DNA of 64,000 nt from an uncultured Roseburia sp. (GTDB lineage Bacteria > Bacillota > Clostridia > Lachnospirales > Lachnospiraceae). The DNA lies in the NCBI GenBank assembly GCA_946002055.1, contig CAMFYL010000003.1, positions 62,001 to 126,000 on the forward strand, in the 5' to 3' direction. The notes under the pieces were generated by a model. The model searched no databases, was not told where the DNA came from, and saw nothing but the letters and a program-made list of their open reading frames with translations. Position 1 is the stretch's first letter. The number at the start of each line of letters is the position of its first letter. Shown here one piece after another: positions 17,812 through 28,600 of the stretch. A program made the position numbers and the translations under genes.

Positions 17812-18732
17812 ATGAAAGATAAAGAGGTCAAGGTCTTAAAGGACCAGAGAGACCGTCGCAAACGCGTGCAGCGCATCAGAACAGGTATTATTACGGTGAT
17901 ATCTGTCTGGATGGTGTTGTCCATTGTGTTAACTGCCCTGATGTGCGTGAAGATTGTGTCCCTTCAGAAGCAGATAGATATTCTGTCAGGGAGATACGAT
18001 GATTCCGGTGATGTGAAGAATCAAGTGACAGGGTCTTCCGGGGAAGATAAGGGAGTATTGATTCAGACCACAGATGATAAGGACAATTTAGCGAAAGAAG
18101 GAGATGTACATCAGGTATATTTAACCTTTGACGATGGGCCAAGTGAACAGACCAATGAGATTTTGGATATTTTGGATGATTATGGTGTGAAGGCTACCTT
18201 TTTTGTCAACGGGCGACAAGACGAAACATCTATTGCCGCTTACAAACGTATTGTTGACGAGGGACATACCATTGCCATGCATTCCTATTCCCACAAGTAC
18301 AGTGAAATCTATGAATCAGTGGATGCCTTTCAGAAAGACTTTGAGCGTATTCAGAATTTGATTTATGACACTACAGGTGTGGAGTGTACCTATTATCGCT
18401 TTCCCGGGGGAAGCAGTAATCGCGTAAGTAACGCCAATATGTTGGATTACATCAACTATCTGAATGGACAGGGCGTTACGTATTTTGATTGGAATGTGTC
18501 CAGTGGAGATGCCACATCACAAGCATTTACCGTCGATGAACTAGTTGAAAATGTGATGAAAGATGTGGTAAAATACAAGACGTCGGTTGTGCTTTTGCAC
18601 GACGCCAATAACAAAACCACCACAGTTCAGGCTCTGCCTACTATGATAGAGTCCTTACAGGAAAGTGGTGCGATTATTTTACCTATTGATGAGAATACTC
18701 AGGTGATACAGCATACAAGTATTCAAAAATAA
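17812..18732 (+). CDS. Membrane-anchored polysaccharide deacetylase (NodB domain)
   Basis: A 306-residue protein with a short basic cytoplasmic tail, one membrane helix (about residues 25-48), and an external NodB carbohydrate esterase 4 domain (about 100-295). Motif 1 is TFDDGP (Asp107 catalytic base, Asp108 metal). Motif 2 is HSYSH (His157, His161 metal). Motif 3 is YRFPGG, and the C-terminal VVLLHD motif is present. It probably removes acetyl groups from peptidoglycan N-acetylglucosamine or another surface glycan. It is transcribed divergently from the diguanylate cyclase, 18 bases before the bactofilin gene. Confidence 0.92.
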   Translation: MKDKEVKVLKDQRDRRKRVQRIRTGIITVISVWMVLSIVLTALMCVKIVSLQKQIDILSGRYDDSGDVKNQVTGSSGEDKGVLIQTTDDKDNLAKEGDVHQVYLTFDDGPSEQTNEILDILDDYGVKATFFVNGRQDETSIAAYKRIVDEGHTIAMHSYSHKYSEIYESVDAFQKDFERIQNLIYDTTGVECTYYRFPGGSSNRVSNANMLDYINYLNGQGVTYFDWNVSSGDATSQAFTVDELVENVMKDVVKYKTSVVLLHDANNKTTTVQALPTMIESLQESGAIILPIDENTQVIQHTSIQK

Positions 18733-18750
18733 AACACGGAGGAATAAGAA

Positions 18751-19509
18751 ATGGGATTTTTTAAGGAGTTTAAAGAAGACTTCTCAGAAGCAGTGAATGA
18801 TTTGGTTCCAGGCGGAGAGGAGATTGAGACACCGGAAGATGATGCTATGGTGGATACATTGAGTGAGAACATTGATGTGGAATCAGAGTTGTCTAAGCTT
18901 GATGGTTTGTTAGAGCAGGTTTCTAAGAGGGTTGATGAGGATGAAGCAGCGGTAGATGCTACACCAGTACAGAATAAGGAAGTTAAAGTGGAGGAAGAAA
19001 TTAAGATGAATACAAATGTAGAAAGCACACCAGTACAGCCAGTTGCACAGCCAGCTGCACCAGTTTCAGATGAGACTGCAGTAATCACAAAGGGAATGGC
19101 TATTAAGGGTAACGTTGAGAGCGCTGGTTCTGTTGAAGTAGAAGGGTTGATTGACGGAGATATTGCTTGTAATGGTAAGCTTGTTGTTACAGGTTCCATC
19201 CATGGCAACAGCTCTTCAGCTGAATTTTTCGCTGACGCAGCAAAGGTGGAAGGTGAGGTTTCTACAACAGGTACAGCAAAAATAGGTGTTGGATCTGTTA
19301 TCATTGGTAATATTTCAGCTACTTCTGCAGTTATTGCAGGTGCTGTAAAGGGAGATATTGATGTTCAGGGACCAGTTGTTGTTGATACATCAGCAGTGGT
19401 TATGGGTAACATTAAGTCTCGTTCTGTACAGATTAACAACGGTGCAGTTATTGAGGGATTCTGCTCTCAGTGCTATTCAGACGTTGATGTTGAAGGTTTA
19501 TTCGCATAG
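18751..19509 (+). CDS. Bactofilin-family polymer-forming protein
   Basis: A 252-residue protein. The N-terminal 100 residues are acidic and probably flexible. A bactofilin (DUF583) beta-helix core follows from about residue 108: ITKGMAIKGNVESAGSVEVE then DGDIACNGKLVVTGSIHGN and repeats every 17-18 residues. Such proteins polymerise without nucleotide and scaffold cell-wall enzymes or membrane domains. The upstream gene is a wall-type deacetylase, which fits a role in localising cell-envelope enzymes (inference). Pro/Gln/Val-rich residues 80-105 form a linker. Confidence 0.88.
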   Translation: MGFFKEFKEDFSEAVNDLVPGGEEIETPEDDAMVDTLSENIDVESELSKLDGLLEQVSKRVDEDEAAVDATPVQNKEVKVEEEIKMNTNVESTPVQPVAQPAAPVSDETAVITKGMAIKGNVESAGSVEVEGLIDGDIACNGKLVVTGSIHGNSSSAEFFADAAKVEGEVSTTGTAKIGVGSVIIGNISATSAVIAGAVKGDIDVQGPVVVDTSAVVMGNIKSRSVQINNGAVIEGFCSQCYSDVDVEGLFA

Positions 19510-19527
19510 AATTCGAAGGAAGTTTGT

Positions 19528-20226
19528 ATGAATAAGAGAGTATTATTAAAGTTAAGTGGCGAGGCCCTGGCCGGGGAAAAGAAAACCGGATTTGACGAAG
19601 CTACTTGCATTCAAGTTGCCAATCAGGTTAAGAAGTTGGTTGATGATGGTGTGCAGGTTGGTATCGTTATTGGTGGAGGAAATTTCTGGCGTGGTCGTAC
19701 ATCAGAGACCATTGACAGAACAAAGGCAGATCAGATAGGTATGCTTGCCACCGTTATGAATTGTATTTATGTATCTGAGATTTTCCGTTATGTTGGAATG
19801 GAGACAGAGGTTCTGACCCCATTTGTTTGTGGTGCCTTTACCCAGCTATTCTCAAAGGATACAGCAAATGCTTGCTTTGCAGAAGGTAAGGTTGTGTTTT
19901 TTGCAGGGGGAACAGGACATCCATATTTCTCAACAGACACAGCAACCGTTTTGCGTGCCATTGAGATTGAAGCGGATGTTATTCTTTTGGCTAAGGCCAT
20001 CGATGGCGTATATGACAGTGACCCTAAGGTAAATTCTGAGGCAAAAAGATATGATACACTAACCATTCAAGAAGTAATTGAACAGCAGTTGGCTGTGGTA
20101 GATTTGACAGCATCGATTATGTGTATGGAGAATAAGATGCCAATGTATGTATTTGCATTACAGGAAGAGAATAGTATTGTAAAAGCCATTACAGGTGAGT
20201 TTAACGGAACAAAAGTGACCGTATAA
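19528..20226 (+). CDS. pyrH: UMP kinase
   Basis: A 232-residue bacterial UMP kinase of the amino acid kinase fold, making UDP from UMP. Visible motifs are the N-terminal KLSGEALAGE, the IVIGGGNFWRG phosphate loop, the DQIGMLATVMN helix and the ADVILLAKAIDGVYDSDPK block. It usually stands next to frr, as here, where the stop and the next open frame share a base. Length is normal. Confidence 0.97.
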   Translation: MNKRVLLKLSGEALAGEKKTGFDEATCIQVANQVKKLVDDGVQVGIVIGGGNFWRGRTSETIDRTKADQIGMLATVMNCIYVSEIFRYVGMETEVLTPFVCGAFTQLFSKDTANACFAEGKVVFFAGGTGHPYFSTDTATVLRAIEIEADVILLAKAIDGVYDSDPKVNSEAKRYDTLTIQEVIEQQLAVVDLTASIMCMENKMPMYVFALQEENSIVKAITGEFNGTKVTV

Positions 20227-20237
20227 TGGAGGATATT

Positions 20238-20792
20238 ATGGACGAAAAGTTACAGGTATACGAAGACAAAATGAAAAAGTCATATAACGCCTTGTTGGAT
20301 GAATATGCTACCATTCGTGCCGGCAGAGCAAATCCACATATTTTAGATAAGGTTATGGTGGATTACTATGGTGCTCCAACTGCGTTACAGCAGGTGGCAA
20401 ATATTAGCATTCCGGAGCCTAGAATGATTCAGATTCAGCCTTGGGAAGCTTCTTTGGTAAAAGAAATTGAAAAGGCCATTCTTGTTTCTGACTTGGGATT
20501 GAATCCTACAAACGACGGCAAGGTGGTACGTCTGGTATTCCCAGAGCCTACGGAAGAACGCCGAAAGGAATTGTCTAAGGATGTTAAGAAACGCGGCGAG
20601 AATGCTAAGGTAGCAATCCGCAACATTAGACGTGATGCCAACGATTCCTTTAAGAAGTATAGTAAGGAAGCTGATGTTTCTGAGGACGAAATCAAAGAAC
20701 TTGAGAATCAGGTACAGAAGCTGACAGACAAGTACATTGCAGAGATTGACAAAGCAGTGGAGACTAAGACAGAGGAAATCATGACAGTATAA
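20238..20792 (+). CDS. frr: Ribosome recycling factor
   Basis: A 184-residue RRF, which with EF-G splits post-termination ribosomes. The family signature YATIRAGRANPHILD is near residues 20-34. The long three-helix bundle with VRLVFPEPTEERRKEL and KKRGENAKVAIRNIRRD is complete. An ATG at 20226 overlaps the pyrH stop, but GGAGG (20228-20232) lies after it; the ATG at 20238 with 5-base spacing is preferred. Confidence 0.96.
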   Translation: MDEKLQVYEDKMKKSYNALLDEYATIRAGRANPHILDKVMVDYYGAPTALQQVANISIPEPRMIQIQPWEASLVKEIEKAILVSDLGLNPTNDGKVVRLVFPEPTEERRKELSKDVKKRGENAKVAIRNIRRDANDSFKKYSKEADVSEDEIKELENQVQKLTDKYIAEIDKAVETKTEEIMTV

Positions 20793-20804
20793 GCTGATAT
20801 GGAC

Positions 20805-20834
20805 AAAAGGACACTGTAGTGCGGTGTCCTTTTT
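20805..20834 (+). terminator. Terminator after frr
   Basis: AAAAGGACAC pairs with GTGTCCTTTT around a 9-base loop, with the U-tract TTTTT. It separates pyrH-frr from uppS. It must leak, or another promoter must drive uppS, because no clear new promoter is visible before 20857. Confidence 0.85.
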
Positions 20835-20856
20835 CATATATGATGGAGGATTGCTT

Positions 20857-21555
20857 ATGAGTGTTCCAGAACATGTAGCCATTATTTTAGATGGCAATGG
20901 AAGATGGGCAAAAGCTAAAGGATTGCCTAGAACGGCAGGTCATACTGCGGGAGCCAAAAATGTTGAAGTGGTGTCAGAGGCTGCCTACAATATGGGAATC
21001 AAATACTTGACTCTGTATGCATTTTCTACAGAGAATTGGAATCGCCCGGAGGAAGAAGTAAGAGCTTTGATGACCCTTCTTGACAGTTATTTAAAGAATT
21101 GTCTCAAGACAGCAAAAAAGAATAATATGCGTATTCGTGTGATTGGAGACATATCACGCTTGGATGCATCTTTACAGGACAAGATTATTCAGCTGGAAAA
21201 GGAATCAGCTGTCTATACAGGATTAAATCTTACCATAGCCATCAATTATGGAAGTAGAGATGAAATGGTCCGCGGTATGAAACGCATGTACAAAGATATT
21301 GCAGAGGGTAAGATGGCGCAAGAAGAAATAACGGAAGCGTCCTTTAGCCGGTATTTGGATACATGGGATTTGCCGGATCCGGATTTGATGATTCGAACCA
21401 GCGGAGAACAGCGCCTTTCCAATTATTTGTTGTGGCAGTTGGCATACGCAGAATTCTATTTCACCTCTGTGCCATGGCCGGATTTTCACGAAAAAGAATT
21501 AAAAGATGCCATTGAGGCATATGAAAATAGAGACAGACGATATGGAAAAGTATAG
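20857..21555 (+). CDS. uppS: Undecaprenyl diphosphate synthase (cis-prenyltransferase)
   Basis: A 232-residue enzyme that extends farnesyl diphosphate with isopentenyl units to C55 undecaprenyl diphosphate, the lipid carrier for wall synthesis. The catalytic block HVAIILDGNGRWAK (Asp12) and the later FSTENWNRP and DLMIRTSGEQRLSNYLLWQ motifs are intact. The frame reaches back to a GTG at 20824 inside the preceding terminator stem, so the ATG at 20857 after GGAGG is the start. It is followed by cdsA, dxr, rseP and ispG, a conserved lipid and isoprenoid gene order. Confidence 0.96.
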   Translation: MSVPEHVAIILDGNGRWAKAKGLPRTAGHTAGAKNVEVVSEAAYNMGIKYLTLYAFSTENWNRPEEEVRALMTLLDSYLKNCLKTAKKNNMRIRVIGDISRLDASLQDKIIQLEKESAVYTGLNLTIAINYGSRDEMVRGMKRMYKDIAEGKMAQEEITEASFSRYLDTWDLPDPDLMIRTSGEQRLSNYLLWQLAYAEFYFTSVPWPDFHEKELKDAIEAYENRDRRYGKV

Positions 21556-21566
21556 GAGATAAATTC

Positions 21567-22370
21567 ATGTTTAAGACAAGATTGATAAGTGGAATTATAT
21601 TGGTTATGATTGCCCTGGCAGTGATTATCACAGGGGGAGACTTGCTTTTGGGAGTTACGGCAGCAATCTCTATCATTGGAATGTTTGAGTTATGCCGAGT
21701 ATTCAAAACAGAAAAATCCATTGCCGGATTTTTATCATATGCGGCGGCTGTTATATATTTCTTAAATTTGCGTTTGCATTTTACTGCCGATACTATGATG
21801 CTTGTGATTGGATTTTTGATTTTACTGTTAGCGGTATATGTATTTACTTACCCTAAGTTTAAGGCAGATCAGATTATGGTGGCATTTTTTTGCTTCTTCT
21901 ATGTTGCCGTTATGCTTTCTTTTATTTATCAGACAAGAATGCTTGATGCCGGTAAGTACCTTGTATGGTTGATATTTCTCTGTTCATGGGGAAGCGATAC
22001 CTGTGCATACTGTGTGGGAGTATTATTTGGAAAGCATAAAATGTCCCCAATCCTCAGCCCTAAGAAATCCATAGAAGGAGCTGTAGGTGGTGTTGTGGGC
22101 GCTGCACTTTTGACAGCATTATATAGTTATATTTTCAAAGAACAAATGGGAATTCAGTTGGCAGAGGTTTGGCTTTTGGCAGGAGTAAGTGCAGTTGGTG
22201 CATTGATTTCTATGGTAGGTGATTTGGCAGCCTCTGCAATCAAGCGGAATTATGAAATCAAAGACTACGGCAAATTAATTCCGGGCCACGGAGGAATTTT
22301 GGATCGTTTTGACAGTGTCATTATCACAGCTCCGATTATTTTCTTCCTGGCATCTTCCGTGATGAGATAA
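21567..22370 (+). CDS. cdsA: Phosphatidate cytidylyltransferase
   Basis: A 267-residue membrane enzyme that makes CDP-diacylglycerol from phosphatidate and CTP. It has about seven or eight hydrophobic helices. The CDS signature runs near residues 215-255: SMVGDLAASAIKRNYEIKD followed by IPGHGGILDRFDS with the catalytic Asp residues. It lies 11 bases after uppS, with SD AGGAG. Confidence 0.95.
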   Translation: MFKTRLISGIILVMIALAVIITGGDLLLGVTAAISIIGMFELCRVFKTEKSIAGFLSYAAAVIYFLNLRLHFTADTMMLVIGFLILLLAVYVFTYPKFKADQIMVAFFCFFYVAVMLSFIYQTRMLDAGKYLVWLIFLCSWGSDTCAYCVGVLFGKHKMSPILSPKKSIEGAVGGVVGAALLTALYSYIFKEQMGIQLAEVWLLAGVSAVGALISMVGDLAASAIKRNYEIKDYGKLIPGHGGILDRFDSVIITAPIIFFLASSVMR

Positions 22371-22383
22371 TTGGAGGAAATAC

Positions 22384-23529
22384 ATGAAACACATAGCAAT
22401 TCTGGGCTCAACAGGGTCCATTGGAAAACAGACACTTAACATTGTTGATCAGAACAAGGATGAGCTTAAAGTTGTTGCCCTTGCAGCTGGTAGCAATATC
22501 AATGAATTAGAGCATCAGGCAAGAAAGTATCGGCCTAGCATTGTTGCAGTATGGGATCAGGAGAAAGCGGCTGACTTAAAGCAGCGATTGTCTGATATTG
22601 AAGTGGATGTATATAGTGGTATGGATGGCCTGCTTGCCGTAGCCACAGCCGAAAAGGCAGAGATGCTGGTGACGGCTATTGTAGGTATGATAGGAATCCG
22701 ACCTACCATTGCAGCCATTGAGGCCGGGAAAGATATTGCACTGGCAAATAAAGAGACACTGGTGACAGCAGGTCATATTATTATGCCCCTTGCCAAGAAG
22801 CATAACGTAAGAATACTTCCTGTGGACAGCGAACACAGTGCGATTTTTCAGTCCTTGAACGGAGAGCGCGGTAATAAGATAGACAAAATAATTTTAACAG
22901 CTTCCGGGGGCCCCTTTAGAGGTAAAACATACGAAGAACTGGAAAAGGTTACAGTAGAGGATGCCCTGAAGCATCCAAACTGGAGTATGGGCAAAAAAAT
23001 CACCATTGATTCTTCTACAATGGTGAACAAGGGTCTGGAGGTTATGGAGGCGAAGTGGCTCTTTGATGTGTCCTTGGGACAGATTGAAGTGGTGGTTCAT
23101 CCCCAGAGTATTTTGCATTCGGCAGTGCAGTTTATGGATGGTGCTATCATTGGTCAAATGGGCACACCGGATATGAGACTGCCTATTTTATATGCATTGT
23201 TTTATCCCGAACGTCGTACACTGTATGCAGAGGAACTGGATTTGTTCTCTGTAGGTACCATGACATTTGAACGCCCGGATATGGAGACATTCTTTGGTCT
23301 GTCGCTGGCATATGATGCCGCAGATGCAGGTGGTAATGTGCCTACTATCTACAACGCAGCCAATGAAAAGGCAGTGGCAATGTTTCTTGATGGCAGAATC
23401 TCATATGTGGAGATCCCAGAGATTATTGCAAGCAGTATGATGGAAGTCTTTTATAAGGAGAACCCTACCTTAGAGGAAATCCTTGAAACAGAAAAGGCAA
23501 CATATGAATTTATAGAGAGTCGGTGGTAA
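22384..23529 (+). CDS. dxr: 1-deoxy-D-xylulose-5-phosphate reductoisomerase
   Basis: A 381-residue DXR, the first committed step of the MEP isoprenoid pathway, using NADPH and a divalent metal. The dinucleotide-binding start is LGSTGSIGKQTL. Metal and substrate residues lie in PVDSEHSAIFQ (about residues 142-152), SGGPFRG, and NWSMGKKITIDSSTMVNKGLE. With ispG here and ispH at 62.6 kb, the window holds three genes of the pathway. It ends one base before the next start codon. Confidence 0.96.
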   Translation: MKHIAILGSTGSIGKQTLNIVDQNKDELKVVALAAGSNINELEHQARKYRPSIVAVWDQEKAADLKQRLSDIEVDVYSGMDGLLAVATAEKAEMLVTAIVGMIGIRPTIAAIEAGKDIALANKETLVTAGHIIMPLAKKHNVRILPVDSEHSAIFQSLNGERGNKIDKIILTASGGPFRGKTYEELEKVTVEDALKHPNWSMGKKITIDSSTMVNKGLEVMEAKWLFDVSLGQIEVVVHPQSILHSAVQFMDGAIIGQMGTPDMRLPILYALFYPERRTLYAEELDLFSVGTMTFERPDMETFFGLSLAYDAADAGGNVPTIYNAANEKAVAMFLDGRISYVEIPEIIASSMMEVFYKENPTLEEILETEKATYEFIESRW

Positions 23530-23530
23530 T

Positions 23531-24562
23531 TTGAGTATTATTTTTGCAATTATAATCTTTAGTTTAATCATTTTGTTTCACGAGCTTGGCCATTTCCTTG
23601 TTGCCAAGAAATGTGATGTTAAAGTGAATGAATTCTGTCTCGGATTGGGACCAACCTTACTTCATTTTCAAAAAGGGGAGACCACATATTCCCTGAAGTT
23701 GTTGCCCTTTGGTGGCGCATGTATGATGGAGGGAGAGGACGAAGACAGCAATGACAGCAGAGCCTTCAATAAGAAAAATGTTTGGCAGCGTATGGCCATT
23801 GTGGCGGCCGGACCATTGTTTAATTTTATTATGGCATATGTGCTGTCCGTGATTCTCATAGGTTGTATTGGGTATGATGCACCTGTGATTACCGGCGTCA
23901 TGGAAGGCTATTCTGCCGAAGAACAGGGAATGCAAGCGGGAGATACCATTGTATCCCTAAATAATTATCGTGTACATTTCTATCAGGAAGTCAGTGTGTA
24001 CTCCTTCTTTCATCCGGGTGAGGAAATGAAAGTAACCTATCTGCGCAACGGAGTGGAGCATACGGCAACCATAACTCCTAAGTATCATGAGGAGGATGGC
24101 AGATATCTTCTTGGCATTACAGGAAACTATGCAAGGGAAAAGGGAAATGTGGTTGACACTCTTTGTTACGGCTTTTATGAAATGAAATATCAGATTTATA
24201 CTACGTTTCAGAGTCTGAAAATGCTGGTGACAGGTAAGCTTTCGGTCAATGATATGTCAGGTCCCGTTGGCATTGTAAAGACGATTGGAGATACCTACGA
24301 TGCATCGGTATCATCAGGTGCGTTTTATGTGCTTATGAATATGTTAAATATTGCAGTGTTGCTTTCGGCAAATTTAGGTGTGATGAATTTGCTTCCCATT
24401 CCGGCATTGGATGGAGGAAGACTGCTGTTTTATATTGTGGAGGCTATCCGAGGAAAACGCATCAATGAAGAGCTTGAGGGGCGGGTGCATTTGATAGGTT
24501 TTGCCCTTCTGATGGCATTGATGGTAGTGATTATGTTTAATGATATTCGCAAACTGTTTTAG
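23531..24562 (+). CDS. rseP: RIP metalloprotease RseP/RasP (site-2 protease)
   Basis: A 343-residue intramembrane zinc protease. The first helix carries the zinc motif HELGH (His17, Glu18, His21). A single PDZ-like domain spans about residues 115-190. The second catalytic helix has NLLPIPALDGGRLLF near residue 295. It clips anti-sigma factors and signal-peptide remnants. It starts at TTG (23531), the only codon that gives the conserved N-terminus, with a weak GGTGG ribosome site, so initiation may be inefficient. It sits between dxr and ispG. Confidence 0.95.
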   Translation: MSIIFAIIIFSLIILFHELGHFLVAKKCDVKVNEFCLGLGPTLLHFQKGETTYSLKLLPFGGACMMEGEDEDSNDSRAFNKKNVWQRMAIVAAGPLFNFIMAYVLSVILIGCIGYDAPVITGVMEGYSAEEQGMQAGDTIVSLNNYRVHFYQEVSVYSFFHPGEEMKVTYLRNGVEHTATITPKYHEEDGRYLLGITGNYAREKGNVVDTLCYGFYEMKYQIYTTFQSLKMLVTGKLSVNDMSGPVGIVKTIGDTYDASVSSGAFYVLMNMLNIAVLLSANLGVMNLLPIPALDGGRLLFYIVEAIRGKRINEELEGRVHLIGFALLMALMVVIMFNDIRKLF

Positions 24563-24574
24563 TGGGAGGATATG

Positions 24575-25630
24575 ATGGTACGAAGATTAACAAGAGAAAT
24601 TCATATTGGAAATACCGTGATTGGTGGAAGAAATCCGATTCTGATACAGTCAATGACAAATACCAAAACAGAGGACGTAGAAGCTACTGTTGCCCAAGTG
24701 GAGCAATTGCAAAAAGCAGGATGTGAGATTATTCGCTGTGCTGTTCCCACTATGGAGGCGGCAGAAGCGCTGAGAGAGATCAAAGCTCGCGTAAGCATTC
24801 CCGTTGTTGCTGATATTCATTTTGATTATCGTCTTGCTATTGCGGCCATTGAAAATGGAGCGGATAAAATTCGTATTAATCCGGGGAATATTGGTTCTCC
24901 CGATCGCATTAAGGCTGTTGTTGATGCAGCAAAAAAACGCAACATTCCCATTCGCGTAGGCGTAAATAGCGGCTCCTTGGAGAAGGAGCTTGTTGAGAAA
25001 TACCATGGGGTGACAGCAGAGGGGATTGTAGAAAGTGCTCTCGATAAGGTGCATATGATTGAAGAACTTGGCTATGACAATTTAGTTGTCAGCATTAAAT
25101 CTTCTGATGTACTTATGTGCGTGAAGGCTCACGAAATCATATCAAAAGAAATTGATTATCCACTTCACGTTGGAATTACGGAATCCGGTACCCTTACAAG
25201 CGGAAATATCAAGTCATCCATTGGACTGGGACTGATTCTAAATCAGGGTATTGGTGATACGATTCGCGTATCCTTAACCGGTGATCCCGTTGAAGAGATT
25301 AAGTCAGCAAAGCTCATTCTTCGCACCCTTGGTTTGCGCAAGGGTGGAATTGAAGTGGTGTCTTGCCCTACTTGCGGCAGAACACAGATTGATTTGATTT
25401 CTCTTGCCAACCAAGTAGAGCAGGTAGTTGCAGACTATCCTCTCGATATTAAAGTTGCCGTTATGGGCTGCGTTGTAAACGGTCCGGGCGAAGCGAAAGA
25501 GGCAGACTTAGGTGTTGCAGGTGGCATCGGTGAGGGGTTACTGATGAAACACGGAGAAGTGATAAAAAAAGTTCCGGAGGAGCAACTTTTAGATGCCCTT
25601 CGTTATGAATTAGAACATTGGAGTGAGTAA
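24575..25630 (+). CDS. ispG: 4-hydroxy-3-methylbut-2-enyl-diphosphate synthase (IspG)
   Basis: A 351-residue [4Fe-4S] enzyme of the MEP pathway converting MEcPP to HMBPP. The TIM-barrel half shows IQSMTNTKTEDVEAT and VADIHFDYRLA. The cluster cysteines are in CPTCGRTQIDL and CVVNGPGEAKEAD near residues 265-310. Two tandem ATG codons occur (24572, 24575); the second has the better 5-base spacing from GGAGG. It uses the HMBPP route completed by ispH at 62569. Confidence 0.96.
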   Translation: MVRRLTREIHIGNTVIGGRNPILIQSMTNTKTEDVEATVAQVEQLQKAGCEIIRCAVPTMEAAEALREIKARVSIPVVADIHFDYRLAIAAIENGADKIRINPGNIGSPDRIKAVVDAAKKRNIPIRVGVNSGSLEKELVEKYHGVTAEGIVESALDKVHMIEELGYDNLVVSIKSSDVLMCVKAHEIISKEIDYPLHVGITESGTLTSGNIKSSIGLGLILNQGIGDTIRVSLTGDPVEEIKSAKLILRTLGLRKGGIEVVSCPTCGRTQIDLISLANQVEQVVADYPLDIKVAVMGCVVNGPGEAKEADLGVAGGIGEGLLMKHGEVIKKVPEEQLLDALRYELEHWSE

Positions 25631-25632
25631 TT

Positions 25633-28600
25633 TTGGATAAAAGTTTTCAGGAGATTTTTCCATCATTACAACTTGATACAGATTTGGTACATGCACTGGA
25701 GGGTGCAGTTGTAACCAAGGTGAGTGCTAATCGTGATCGCACGGCTATGCGTATTTATCTCCATTTGCAGGCACTGGTTCCAAAACGTCGCATTTGGAAG
25801 CTGGAGCAGGAGATTAAGAAGCAGTGTTTTCCGAGAGAGAATATAAGGATTCATGTGATTGAATCTTTTTCTTTGTCGTCCTTATATACGCCTGAAAAGT
25901 TATATGAAGCGTATAAGGACAGTATTTTGGAAGAGATGGATGCCTTTAGTTCCCTGCTTCTTGGTATTTACAAAAAAGCAGATATTGCATTCTCACAGGA
26001 AAATCATATTACGGTGACGCTGGAGGATACGGTAGTAGCAAGAGGTTATGAAGATACCATACATGATCTTTTACATAAAGTTTATTTCGATCGCTGCAAT
26101 CTTCCGGTGATGATTGACTTTGCATACAAGGAACCAAAGAAGAGTAAACATCGCGCCAATTCACAATTACAGATTGAAGAGCGTATCGCTGAGATTACCA
26201 GACAGAATATTATGATGCGCAATCAGAAAGAGCTGATGGAACAGGACAAGGATGTGGAGGAAACAAAGGTGGCTTCTTCTGCAGGAGACAAGGGCGGAAA
26301 AGATAGCGCACCTGCACCGGAGCGCAAGCGAAGTATGCCTCTAAAACGTTCTTCAAGACCGGATGTTATCTATGGAAGAGATTTTGATGATGCGTGTATC
26401 GAGATCAAAGACATTCAGGGCGAAATCGGAGAGGTTTGCATTCGCGGTCAGGTGTTAAGTGTGGATCCTCGTGAAATTAGAAACGAGAGAACCATCTATA
26501 TTTTTACGATGACTGATTTTACCGACACCATTGTAACCAAGCTGTTTCTTTCCAATGAGCAGGCTGCCGAGATTTCCAAGACACTTTACAAGGGGGCTTT
26601 TATCAAACTGAAAGGCTCTCCCATGATTGACAAATTTGACCATGATCTTACTATGGGCTCTGTCTTTGGCATTATGCAGATTCCTGATTTTACCACAGCA
26701 AGAGTAGATCATGCTCCGGAAAAGAGAGTGGAGTTGCACTGCCATACCAAGATGAGTGATATGGATGGTGTGTCGGATGTGAAGGATATTATCAAACGTG
26801 CCGCATCCTGGGGACATAAGGCCATTGCCATTACGGACCACGGTGCAGTGCAGGCCTTTCCCGATGCCGACCATGCCATTCACGATTTGCCCAAGGATTC
26901 TGACTTTAAAGTGATTTATGGTTGTGAAATCTATCTTGTGGATGATACCAAGGGTATTGTTACAGACTCTAAGAATCAGAATTTGGATGGTAGTTACGTG
27001 GTGTTTGACTTGGAGACCACAGGATTTCATGCAGGAAAGAATAAAATTATTGAGATTGGTGCTGTTCGTATTGAACAAGGACAGATTGTATCTCGGTTTT
27101 CAGAATTTGTAAATCCTCAGGAGCCTATTCCATTCCATATTACAGAACTGACAAGCATCAGAGACGAGGACGTCATAGATGCTCCTACCATTGATGTGAT
27201 TTTGCCAAAATTTATTGAGTTTTGCCAGGGGACTGTGATGGTTGCCCACAACGCTGACTTTGATATGGGCTTTATTCACGCCAATTGTTTGGCACTTGGC
27301 TATCCTTGTGACTATACCTATGTGGACACCGTGGCACTTTCCAGATTCTTGTTGCCGTCTATGAGCAAATATAAACTGGATAATGTGGCAAAGGCTTTGG
27401 GGGTATCTCTGGAGCATCACCATCGGGCGGTAGATGATGCAGAGTGTACAGCTCAGATTTATGTAAAATTCATTGAGATGCTTAAGGAACGAGGCTTTGT
27501 AACCTTAGATGATGTGAATGAAGGGGGAATGGCTTCTGATGAGACCATTCGAAAGATGCCTTCCTATCACTGTATTGTTCTTGCAAAGAATGACATTGGA
27601 CGAATCAATTTGTATCGGTTGGTGTCTCGGTCACATTTACAGTATTATTTCCGTCGTCCTAAGATTCCAAAGAGTCTGCTGATGGAATACCGAGAAGGAT
27701 TAATTATCGGCTCTGCCTGTGAAGCGGGAGAACTGTATCGAGCGATACTTAGCAATCGACCGGAAGAGGAGATTGCCCGTATTGTAGATTTTTATGATTA
27801 TTTGGAGATTCAACCTCTAGGTAACAATGCGTTTATGCTGCGTAAGGATGACGATACGATTAAGTCTATGGAGGACTTAAAGGATATTAATCGAAGGATA
27901 GTAGCCTTGGGCGAGGAGTTTAAGAAACCTGTTGTGGCTACTTGTGATGTGCATTTTCTGGACCCCCAGGATGAGATATATCGTCGCATCATTATGGCGG
28001 GAAAAGGGTTCTCTGATGCGGATGATCAGGCACCGCTATATCTTCGTACTACAGAGGAGATGCTAGAGGAGTTTGCTTATCTAGGCAGTGATAAAGCAGA
28101 GGAGATTGTTATCACCAATACCAATCGCATTGCGGATATGTGTGAGCCGATTGCTCCTGTGCGACCGGATAAGTGTCCGCCGGTTATTGAGAATTCCGAT
28201 GAAATGTTGCGCAAAATCTGCTATGACAAAGCATATGCTACCTATGGTAAGCCGTTACCTCCTGTGGTTGAGGAACGATTGGAGAGAGAGTTGAAATCCA
28301 TCATTGGCAATGGATATGCGGTGATGTATATTATTGCCCAGAAATTGGTGTGGAAGTCCAATGAAGACGGGTACCTGGTTGGTTCCCGTGGATCTGTAGG
28401 TTCCTCCTTTGCGGCAACTATGGCAGGTATTACGGAGGTGAATCCTCTAAGCCCACACTATGTGTGTGAATACTGTCACTTTGTAGATTTTGATTCAGAG
28501 GAAGTCCTTTCCTATTCAGGGCGTGCCGGCTGTGATATGCCGGATCGGAAGTGCCCTGTGTGTGGCAAGGATTTAAAGAAAGATGGATTTGATATTCCAT

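Noticed and set aside
26455..27078. 207-codon open frame antisense to polC
   Set aside because: Lies opposite highly conserved OB, PHP and exonuclease domains and has no recognisable product.
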